Assembly (NCBI GenBank): GCA_015680685.1
Contig: MNCI01029439.1
Coordinates: 198,167 to 238,671 of the forward strand
Direction of reading: 5' to 3'
Length of the DNA stretch: 40,505 nucleotides
Origin: Gnetum montanum
Lineage: Eukaryota; Streptophyta; Gnetopsida; Gnetales; Gnetaceae
Both the position numbers and the translations under genes were made by a program. The first letter of the stretch is position 1; each line of letters starts with the position of its first letter. Under the pieces are notes generated by a model. The model made no database searches. It saw only the letters and a program-made list of their open reading frames with translations, and had not been told where the DNA came from. Of this stretch, positions 32,331 through 40,505 are shown in pieces.

Positions 32331-34148
32331 GAAAGGTCTTTTCTTCATATGGTTATTAGAACCAACAACGAGTTCAAGATTCACAACTCTCGTGGCATTG
32401 CATTGCTGCGGTTGAGTAGGGAGTTCCCCTTGCATTGCTGGAGCAGGTGGTAATGGAGCTATTGGTGTGAGAGTTACGGATGGATTTGAAGGATGGTATG
32501 TTTGTGGGTTATCTTCCCTAGGAGAAGGAGTTCTATAATACTCACAAGCTTGGTAGTTATGTTGTGGTGTAACATGACCAACAGAGTCACGTGGAGATAT
32601 TGGATGCTGCACGTAGTAGCCATATGGGTCCAGTTGCCGGTAGGGGTATTGTTGCCTTGGTGGTGGCATCCCCCATGACTGTGGGTATTGCCACTGTTGA
32701 TGTTGCTCAATAGGTTGTGGTGGAGTTCCACATGGATAATATGTTGAAGGTTGGTGGAACTTCCTTAGGTTACCTTGGGGATAAGGTAATCATCGGGGTG
32801 CTTGCTGCTTATTAAGTCATGGGTTGAGTGCATATACCCCAGACTCTTGTAGATGTGAGATTGCTGGGCAACATCCCTTAGGATGGTTGTATTGGCATAT
32901 CTCGCATCCACCATCATTGTCCGTGTCTGAATCCACAACCTCTTCTATGATGCCCATTTTGCCCTTACCCTTGATACATGCATTGTCCACTTCTCTCTTT
33001 TTCTTTTTGTCATGGTCACTACCTCGCTCCCTAGACTCCTATACAATTTTGAGAAAAGTTTTAAACCTACTATCTAGGGAGTCCCACATTTGGTCTACCT
33101 TTGTCGATACTTCTATTGTTAACTTTTGCAGCAGCAAAGTTTTCCTATTTACCATCTCTTCGAGTAGTGACTCTTCTTCCTCCTCACAAAATCTCACTCT
33201 CCTTTTTCGGAGGGAAGGATCTCGGTTATAGTTTTTCGCACTTTCTCTCTTCCATAGCTCACCTTCTTCCTTGGGTACTTGCTCTAGCAATCTATGAATT
33301 TGATGAGACCTAAGCTTCGATAATCTTCCTTGGGCATACCTCGCAAGGGTTCTCCTTGTTTCATGCCTAAGTCCTTCCACAAGATGGCGTAGTTGATCCC
33401 GCTGCAAATAACCATGGTCAGGGCAACAATGTAACAGTGCATAATAGTGGCCCATGGCAGCATCCAAGGGTTCATGATTTCCTTGCTTCCATCTTTGGAT
33501 TTGCTTTCGTAGGTTAGACACTCAGGAGTATGTTTGCTATCGTGATCACAATCAGAACGTTCGTCCTTATCATGTGTTCAGGTTCCCTCATTGAACACTT
33601 CATGTTCATGGGTATCAGAACCCAAATTGTGAACAGTGGAGTGGAGGTTCTGATACACCACCTCCTGACCATCGTTAGGAGTGGGAACATTGTTTTGTGG
33701 GGAACCTGTTGAAGCAGGTTCATCACCCTCAATTTCTCTTTAGACGTGCAGAGCGTTATGGGACCATTTACCCTTCAAGGATGTATGGTATCTCTCCTGT
33801 CGCAAGTCCCTTTGACGTTGCGCTTCTGTGGGATGATAGTCCCTTGTCTCATGATCGCATGCAATGTATTTCATGTATAAAAGTGGCATGCCTATTAGTG
33901 TGAGAGCACGAAGGAGAGGGGACTGATCTGTTTAGAGGCAACACTATGTTACCCTCTAAGTCTCTCCAACACAGTTGTTCATCTTGGTGGAGAATAAAGG
34001 TGAAATTAAGTACATACTCATCATGATGAGTATACACCACACGAAACTGTTGAGGAACTGGCAGATCTTGATTACATGTATTATGTCACCAACTGTCTCT
34101 TGTGTTAGTCCTAGGCGATGAAGTGCTCTTATGCAAAGAAGAAGACAT
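32331..34148 (-). pseudogene. gag: gag of inner element, core deleted
   Basis: Starts with ATG at 34146-34148 (Met-Ser-Ser-Ser), about 143 bp after the 5' LTR. The N-terminal region has PQQFRVVYTHHDEYVLNFTF and LHQDE, with an early TGA after about 18 codons. The gag core (IKWLD...FEGGYN...WSTMLE) found in copies 1-3 and in the outer element is missing: sequence jumps near 33529 from the N-terminal region straight to SNLRKQIQRWKQGNHEPLDA, a loss of about 590 bp relative to copy 1. Then follow LEQVPKEEGELWKRE, a Glu-rich stretch, the zinc-knuckle-like CEICQYNHPKGCCP (about 32875-32915) and a Pro/Tyr/Gln-rich tail that runs into protease. Confidence 0.85.
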
Positions 34149-34273
34149 CTTGTCTTGTTTGGTGTGAAATGAACCATTATATTGTCTTCCTTGATTAACC
34201 CTAAGGGTTCATTCTAACGTTCCAACAATATGGATGATTTCCTATGTCCTACGCAGCACACAAACAACTAAGT

Positions 34274-34290
34274 CCTTGGCAATGGTGCCA
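34274..34290 (-). other. Primer-binding site of inner element
   Basis: The minus strand reads TGGCACCATTGCCAAGG, one base after the LTR terminus CTCATCA. It is similar to the tRNA-Asp-type primer site of Athila elements. The same site is recognisable in copies 1 and 2 and in the outer element. Confidence 0.75.
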
Positions 34291-34291
34291 A

Positions 34292-35089
34292 TGATGAGTG
34301 GCGAGGTACCCCTACACTCAACCATACGAATACGAGTGTTTCACGTGCGATCTGGTCAAACTCCAAGGACTAAGTGCTTACGTGCTTTAATGGAACACTC
34401 AGGGTTAATCAATCGTTGTCTTCCCAAACTTACTTGTATTGTCACGGTTGTATGGTTAAGTAAGCTTGAGGTATGTGATTTTTATAGCTTTTGTATTTTT
34501 ATGTCTTCTGCTAACAAGGAGAGGGAGAGAGAACTAAGTAACTAACTTTAACTAGTTTCTAATTAGTCTTAACACTAGTATCTGTTCCCACTTGCCATAC
34601 ACATCCTGAACTAGTGCAACGCTGCTGGGATTACCAAACGCTAATCGTTACTGGGTTACCAAGCGCTACACGCATGCTCGAAGCGGTCATACTGAGTGTA
34701 CTTAACTAAGAGGGTCAAAGGTTGAGAGAGAAATCAATTAACTAGGAAAGCATTAAACCTTCAACAATAATTAATTACTAATTAGCTTAATCTGTATGCT
34801 GCAAGGTTTATCATAAAGTTTGTCTTTATTGCCGTACACAAATGTGTGTTCAGGTACAAATTGCTTGAATAAGGATCCATTCACTCTATGACTCCTACTA
34901 CGGGCACACAGAAATTATTCTAACTCTGGAATGGCAAAACTGCAAGAATTTGGTTAAGGGTCTAACTCTAACTCCTTGGGAACAAAGGGTGCCACCTCTT
35001 ATTTATAGAAGATGAGGCAGGACACAATATCGCGTACGCGATATTACGTGGCGGATGCCATATCACGTATGCGATATCACGGCTCATCA
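34292..35089 (-). mobile_element. 5' LTR of inner element
   Basis: 798 bp from TGATGAGTGG (34292) to CTCATCA (35089). The TATA box on the minus strand (35000-35008) lies only about 80 bp from the LTR start, so U3 is very short; that space is filled by palindromes (35026-35045 and neighbours). The R/U5 part contains two copies of ggg(a)ttaccaa(a/g)cg. Confidence 0.92.
35026..35045. promoter_or_regulatory. Perfect 20-bp palindrome in U3
   Basis: AATATCGCGTACGCGATATT equals its own reverse complement and has four CpG sites. A second, imperfect palindrome (atatcacgtatgcgatat) follows at about 35060-35078. They lie between the LTR start and the TATA box, a plausible site for transcription-factor binding or methylation control. 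The 3' LTR has lost this region. Function is inferred from position only. Confidence 0.6.
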
Positions 35090-35094
35090 CTCAC

Positions 35095-37246
35095 CCATGA
35101 GCTTAGTCATGGGGGAGATGCCCCATCTTGAATCAAGAACTAATAAGTTCATTTTCACTTTTTTTCTTACAATTTTTTATCATTTTCCAATTTCTTAAAA
35201 TATTTTCCAATTCCTACTATATTTTTCTTTTCTTTATAATTTTCTCTTTTCTTGATTTATTTCCTTTATTTTTTGTGGATGTTTACTATGTTTTTGTTAA
35301 TAATGTTATCATTCATGATGCATAAGTTAACATTGTGTTAGTTCTTTGTTATAGGCTATCAAGATAATTGGGCAAAAATTATGTAATGCAATGAGACCAC
35401 ATTATCCATCCATCCAAGTCTCTCTAAAGAAGAGGTCTTTATGATGAAAGCAATATGGTTCTTCTTACATGAAACTAAAATTAACTTAAGATCATCGTAC
35501 CTTGAAGAAAGAGGGAAAGGCCAAATGGGAATGGAAAAGCATGTGATCTCAAGGGGATTTGTTGTGTTTCCTTCTTGACTCCCTACTTGAGACTCATGAC
35601 TTCTCATGGAATGTATCATCACTTCTACTGTCAACCATAAAGGAAGCATGCCTTTGCATGGTATGGTTCCAATAAAAAAAAGAAAGAAGAAGGAAAAAAA
35701 CAAAAGCTAACACATAAAAAAAAACAAACAATAGGAATTCAAAGCACATCCCTTAGACATAATAATGGGCTACAAGCACTGGTTATGGGGCTAGAAAGAC
35801 ATGTTACCTATGCTTGAAAGCACCCCTGTAACTAAGGCCCTTCCTTCCTTCCTTCATCCCTTTTCTTCTCTTTTGAAGTAATGCTCATTCTTTGTGGTTG
35901 CTATGAACTCATGATGGTAGGCAAGAAGGGGTACATCAAGGTGAGACAATTGTTAATGGTATAGACTTGATTTGAAACTTTTATGAATAGGTATGATGGT
36001 CCTCTTAATCATAATTTAGATAAGAACTTATTGCAGACATGGTCAGGTAGCTCATGTCCCAATTTCTACAATCCCTTCTCATTACATTATTAACCTCACT
36101 AATGTATGCAATTATAAGCCTAATGGTTTTATATAGTCTAGCGCAAGATCCTAACCAAGGTGGTTGTGTGTTGTTTGGAACGAAGGCATAATCTACATTT
36201 AACTTCTAAGGTGCCCATGGACATCTATGGAAGTGGTTATGCAAGGGCATTATGGAAAAAGCATGCTTTGAGGAGGACCCACTTGCATGACTTTTGTTGA
36301 TTATGGCTCTAAACTAAAGCATCACATCTTTGAGGACATCATGGAAAACTTCTCAAACTTTATGCATGATTTTTAGACTACTTCTCATCAATTTTGATTA
36401 ATTTTTACTACTTTTATATTGAAATATCCTTCAAATTCAATTTTTTTGGCTATCTTAGGAACCGGACCTTTGATTTTAGTTGTTTAAAAACTTATGAGAT
36501 TCTGGAGTTAAGCTCATTCATCATGGGGACTAACGATGTAATTTTTGAATTTTTTTCTAACACCCTATTTTCAAAAATTATGGTAACTTATAGTAATAAT
36601 AATCAAAATGAATTGAACAACTTGATGATTTTAGTTACCTTAGAGCCTTTGGAAACATTATTATGACATCATCTTAAGCTTAAATGCTAAATCTTTTTTT
36701 TGAATTTTAAGCTAACTAAGGATTCAGGAAGAATTAATCATTAAGACAAAATTATCAAAACTAATATTGATCCTTTAGTGATTTCAAATGACTCTAAACA
36801 AAATACCTAAGGTTAAAGGTCTTTTACAAGGTAAGGAAAAGAGGCCAAGAGGAGGACAAAGGAGGATATTCCCAAGGACAAATGGGAGCACAAACATTGC
36901 ATGAATGTTGAACCCATGGGACCATCAGGAGAAATTTCAGCCTATCCTTTAAAAATTTTCTACATAAAAATAGAAGCACAAACATAACAATCAAGGTTGA
37001 AAAGTTTTTCACCACTAGTGATAATAAGAAAATTCATCTTTGATGGATTTTGAAGACCTCTACAATTTTATAAAATTTAATTTATGTCCAATCTTTTTTT
37101 CATTTTGTAATACATCCACTCGAATAAATTTTGTAATGTGACACTTCAACTTTGTAATGGTAGCCAATCTGATCTTAGTTACCCCACAATTTTTATAATG
37201 GAACTTCATCCATTTATATATAACTCAAGGATGAGTTTTTAGTCAA
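35095..37246 (+). other. 3'-untranslated region of outer element
   Basis: Continues the outer element after the inner insertion. It starts with gggggagatg (about 35110), then a T-rich stretch (35150-35270), and is homologous to the reverse complement of 26669-28620. There is no pol sequence. A frame of 90 codons (36394-36666 +) and one of 114 codons (35359-35703 -) have no recognisable domain and are not conserved in the inner copy as far as I can see. Confidence 0.7.
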
Positions 37247-37248
37247 TC

Positions 37249-37257
37249 ATGGGGATA
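37249..37257 (+). other. Polypurine tract of outer element
   Basis: ATGGGGATA directly before TGATGAG of the 3' LTR. The preceding ctcaaggatgag is shared with the inner element's polypurine-tract region. Confidence 0.75.
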
Positions 37258-38292
37258 TGATGAGACCTAATATGTTAGGTCGTTGTGTCATTGATACATG
37301 ATGAAGCATCATTTTATCAAGTGTATCAGTCAACTAAGATATCACAGATGCTAGATCATAGATGCTACGTCGCATCTACATTGTAGCATCCTTGTTGATG
37401 CATCTTAATTGGTTGCTACATCGTAAATGCTATATCACATCTCCCATATTGTAGATGTTATATCTCATTCGCTATAACTTAGTTATGTCAATGTACCCTT
37501 GTCGACACAGCCTAATGCATTAACGCATCCTTGTTGATGCAATGCCTATATTTGCCTATAAATATGTGAGCACCTACAATGTGTTTCATATCATTTGTTC
37601 AATAGTGTAGCTGAGATATTGTAGTTTATTTTTGTAATATTAGAAAATAGTCAGTGAGTGCCTGTAGCATGGGTTTGAGTCAATTGTATGATGTCTTATT
37701 TGAGTGACATTATACCCAAACTGATCCCATGAATGGCAATAAGATCGAGATTGATTCATATTCATTACAACACTCTGACTTATAATAGATTTACTTTTGA
37801 TGTACTTAGTTAATATTTGCATTTCCATGCTTGCTAATCAATTTACAAAATGAGCGCAACTAGTTTTGAGCATAAACACATATTCACTTAGTAATCCTAG
37901 CAGCGTTATTGGTTTGTTCGCCTAGTAGCATAACACTTGGTAATTCCAACAGTGGGTATGTGAGTTCTAAACATGTACGGGAAGTGGAGAATGGACATTT
38001 ATTGCCCTTAGAATAGTTTAGGATTTAATTATATTGTTAATTAAATTAAATAATTAATTTCTATATAATTATTTAGTTAGTTTAAGGCTTGCATAACATC
38101 ATAATCATATGCCTCACTTTTGACTAAACCCCATGACAAAGCTACCACTAGTCCAAATGAGAAGACAACAACTTGCGATCAATGCTTAACAATCTAGATA
38201 CCACACTAGTTACATCCATGGAATTTGACTAGATCGCACATACATGCATGTGATTTGTATGGTTGGGCATAGGGGATACCCATCGCTCATCA
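37258..38292 (+). mobile_element. 3' LTR of outer element
   Basis: 1035 bp, TGATGAGACC to CGCTCATCA, collinear with the 5' LTR apart from the solo LTR inserted there. TATA box CTATAAATA at about 37556-37564. The following GTTGG is the target duplication. Confidence 0.88.
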
Positions 38293-39218
38293 GTTGGGAA
38301 GCTCGAATGATACTTAAATAGCAAACTAATCTTGAAGTATTTCAAGCATACAAAATTTTGATTCACAACAAGAAGAAAAAGTTTATTTGCAAAAAACAGG
38401 TAAGATTATTGCATTTGATTAAATGAGAACCATGAAATTTTTGAAAATTTTTCTATTACAAGAAGAAAGTTGAATCTTATTTTCCATTCAATGAGCTTCA
38501 ATTTTTTTTATAAAAACTTGTACACAAAAAAAAAACATAAGTAGAGCCAATGCATAGTTCTACTTGTTATCTACATTTATCATTAGAGGAGACTTTGATA
38601 GGAATAAATAGACTAGCATCAAATAAAGCTATCGATGCCCAAGGTTTGTATTCATAAATGCTAAAGTGGGGAGGTCCGATAGTATGAGAAGCAGTTTGGA
38701 AGTAGCTTGATCATGCATTAGAATATGGGCTTGAAAGAGAATGATGCATCAGTAGAGAAGTTGTTTTATCCAAAGAAGGTAGTAAGTCTAATTTAAATGG
38801 TTATACAATGACTGCCATCAACAGCATCTTTGGGAAACTATTGGGTACTATTATTGAAGAAAAGCTTGGAAAATGAACAGAAGAAAGAAAGATATGTATC
38901 ATCTCACAAGTAGGTGTTAGGCAACATCACTCTATTATGGATCATCTACTTACTTTTAAGAATCTCATTGATCTAGCTAAAGGTCAAGGTAACCAAGCTT
39001 TTATATACTTCATTCACTTTTCCAAGGCTTATGATTCAATCATGTGAAGTAAACTATGGTAGAGATTACATAGTCTTGGAATTCCATTAGATTTATTATC
39101 AGCAATTCAAATCCTTTATAAGAAAGTGTATATGTACATGATAGTTTTTTAGATGATAGTGTTATAATACATAGCACTATTGGTGTTAAGCAAGGATGTC
39201 CTCTTTCCCCAACTATTA
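38293..39218 (+). pseudogene. LINE ORF2 fragment, 3' part of split copy
   Basis: After the duplicated GTTGG the frame resumes with EARMILK, then FQAYKILIHNKKKKFICKK, the post-endonuclease linker. RT motifs follow, with stops: SNKAIDAQGLYS, SIFGKLLGTIIEEKLGK, VGVRQHHSIMDHLLTFKNL, FIYFIHFSKAYDSI (first catalytic block, usually F-D-F-x-KAFD; His and Ser replace conserved residues), LHSLGIPLDLLSAIQILYKK and IGVKQGCPLSPT. The copy ends there, before the catalytic DD. Non-LTR RT performs target-primed reverse transcription. The next base onward is gypsy integrase. Confidence 0.75.
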
Positions 39219-39463
39219 GGAAAGTCAAATTTCACCTGGGAGATAAGGTCCTCTACTAGAACCCCACACATGTATCAGAACGAACCAAGCTCCAAACGTT
39301 GTGGGAAGGCCCTTATATTATTTCTAAAACCTTTTGTTCTGGGGCCATGTTGATCTACAAACTTGAAAGCCCAGACAAGAAACAAGTAGTTAACATGAAG
39401 CAAATTAAACCTTTCCATGAGTATAAGGAAGCCAAGGGTTGCAACACCTCCTCGGATGGATAA
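39219..39463 (+). pseudogene. pol (IN): gypsy integrase C-terminal fragment
   Basis: The plus strand reads KVKFHLGDKVLY, stop, NPTHVSERTKLQTLWEGPYI, LIYKLESPDKKQVVNMKQIK and PFHEYKEA, ending in TAA at 39461-39463. It matches the C-terminal domain of the inner element's integrase closely (KVLYWNPTHV, ESPDK, PFHE). The DD35E core is absent. It is joined in the same reading frame to the LINE fragment at about 39219. Apart from one internal TAG it is open. Confidence 0.8.
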
Positions 39464-40037
39464 CCATTCTCCATTTTTCAAATCTCCTCATTCCAATTTA
39501 GTTGTGGGGGAGATGGACATCCATGCTAATCATATACTTAGCTCCTCAGTTTTTTTTTTGTTTTTTTGTTTTTTTGTTTTACATCCTTTTTTCTTTTCTA
39601 CTTTATATTGTTTTACACCATTTTTAATATTTTTTATTTTTCTTGACTATTCTACATTTTTTATATATTTTTCTTTATTTTGGCGTGATTTTCTTATTGT
39701 GTTCTAATTATAACATGCCTTATTGCCAATAGGGTACAGTGTGGTTTGCTTGATGTGGGCATGAACTATTTGGTTATTTGTTTGTTAGTGTCTAAATTCT
39801 AGCTTTGAATTTCATAACTGATAACTAAGATATGGTTTCTTTTTCATGAAATAGGCAGTGAGTCCATGTCCTTCATCCATCCACAAACTCTATGGTTTTC
39901 CTTGTTTTGGAAACATGAGGTCCCTTTTCATTAATAAAACCTTAACAAACTTGTGACCTTGGTAGTTTTCAAACTTGGAAAGAATTCAAGGGCTTGAACA
40001 GGGTGTGACTTCAAGGGGACTCAATACAATTTGTACC
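39464..40037 (+). other. 3'-untranslated region of the 39.2-kb gypsy fragment
   Basis: Begins with gtgggggagatgg (about 39501-39514) and a T-rich run (39546-39690), as in the other family members. It includes gggtgtgacttcaagggga (about 39999-40018), shared with the inner element. It is interrupted by the LTR at 40038. Confidence 0.65.
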
Positions 40038-40505
40038 TGATGAGTGGCGAGGTACCCCTACATTCAACCATATGAATACGAGCATTACACTCATGATCTG
40101 GTCAAACTCCACAAACTAAGTACCTACACGCCTTATGGAACACCTAAGGTTAATCAATCGTTGTCCTCCCAAGCTTACTTGTATTTGACATGGTTGTATG
40201 GTTAAGTAAACTTGAGGCATGTGATTTTTATATATTTTATGTTTTATCACCTATGCTAAGAGAGGAAAGGGGTGAAGAGACTAAGTAACTAACTTTAACT
40301 AACTAAGCCTTAATTATCAGCATCAGTATCCATTCCCACTTGCCATTTCACACTCTGAACTAATGCAACACTACTGGGATTACCAAACACTATTCGTTAT
40401 TGGGATTACCAAGTGTAACGCACATGCTCGAAGTGGTCATACTGAATGCACTTAACTATGAGAGTTGAGGGTTGAGAGAGATTAAGTCCTTAAGAAAGAA
40501 TTTAA
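40038..40505 (-). mobile_element. gypsy LTR cut by the window end
   Basis: Starts TGATGAGTGGCGAGGTACCC at 40038, closely related to the inner element's LTRs. There is no primer site to its left, so it is either the 3' LTR of a minus-strand element or a solo LTR. The 5 bp before it, gtacc, would be the target duplication to look for on the far side. Confidence 0.85.

Larger units (their letters stand above)
25899..35094 (-). mobile_element. Inner full-length-type gypsy element, TSD CTCAC
   Basis: 9186 bp between TAATGAG at 25904 (a decayed TGATGAG) and CTCATCA at 35089, flanked by CTCAC at 25899-25903 and 35090-35094. In minus-strand order it has 5' LTR, primer site, gag (core deleted), protease, RT, RNase H, integrase, a 2-kb 3'-untranslated region, polypurine tract and 3' LTR. 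Joining the outer sequence across one TSD gives tccatttttcgaatgctcac then ccatgagc...gggggagatg, collinear with 39472-39515, which confirms the boundaries. The domain order RT-RH-IN and motifs such as FGLCNAPTTFQ place it in the Athila/Tat branch of Ty3/gypsy. Confidence 0.92.
21372..38297 (+). mobile_element. Outer gypsy element with TSD GTTGG, itself twice interrupted
   Basis: The element runs from TGATGAG at 21377 to CTCATCA at 38292, flanked by identical 5-bp duplications GTTGG (21372-21376 and 38293-38297). Removing the two later insertions leaves about 6.8 kb: 5' LTR, primer site, gag, a long 3'-untranslated region, polypurine tract and 3' LTR. There is no protease, RT, RNase H or integrase on the plus strand. 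It is therefore an internally deleted, presumably non-autonomous, element. Its LTRs differ by roughly 15-20% by eye, older than the inner element's pair (about 6%). Confidence 0.85.

Noticed and set aside
39546-39690. Poly(A)/poly(T) tail of a LINE or processed pseudogene
   Set aside because: The same T-rich stretch occurs after pol in the other gypsy copies (35150-35270; 28380-28540 on the minus strand), so it is part of the 3'-untranslated region.

Overview
This window reads as a gene-poor, transposon-saturated stretch of a land-plant nuclear genome, most likely a large one. I base that on plant-type Ty3/gypsy LTR retrotransposons of the Athila/Tat (non-chromovirus) branch, RTE-type and other LINE fragments, Helitron helicase fragments, strong AT richness and several layers of nested insertion. 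I cannot name the species. I found no convincing intact host gene; almost every open frame belongs to decayed transposons. All coordinates and alignments were made by eye.

One gypsy family dominates. Its LTRs are about 0.75-1.0 kb and carry the terminal inverted repeat TGATGAG...CTCATCA. They sit next to a primer-binding site of the form TTGGCAcc(a/g)TTGcc. I count ten LTRs: 5885-6717(-), 8046-8950(-), 15441-16298(-), 18903-19760(-), 21377-23293(+, interrupted), 22065-22963(+), 25904-26659(-), 34292-35089(-), 37258-38292(+) and 40038-end(-). Five gag copies accompany them.

Layout: 1-3258 is visibly richer in GC and belongs to a different LTR element, with tandem arrays, an LTR with a TATA box, and a primer-binding site. 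3262-6717 is a 3'-truncated minus-strand gypsy copy (copy 1) that cuts into a second one (copy 2, 6718-8950). Copy 2 is itself embedded in a Helitron helicase fragment (8951-9518). The same arrangement of gag, LTR and Helitron recurs at about 13240-16868 (copy 3), so a segment was probably duplicated. 9519-13240 holds tandem repeats, a tRNA-like sequence and unclassified repeats. 16765-17967 is a 603-bp tandem duplication, 18045-18640 an RTE LINE fragment, and 18903-19760 an LTR.

The centrepiece is 21263-39218, a stack whose order can be resolved from target-site duplications (TSDs). A LINE coding region was interrupted by a plus-strand gypsy element (21377-38292, TSD GTTGG). That outer element was in turn hit by an element that left a solo LTR (22065-22963, TSD ATGAG) and by a 9.2-kb minus-strand gypsy element (25904-35089, TSD CTCAC). 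The outer element has a gag core but no protease or pol. The inner element has protease, RT, RNase H and integrase but has lost the gag core. They look like complementary halves of one family's coding capacity, although both now carry stop codons. The window closes with an integrase-C-terminal/3'-untranslated fragment (39219-40037), invaded by a further LTR at 40038.
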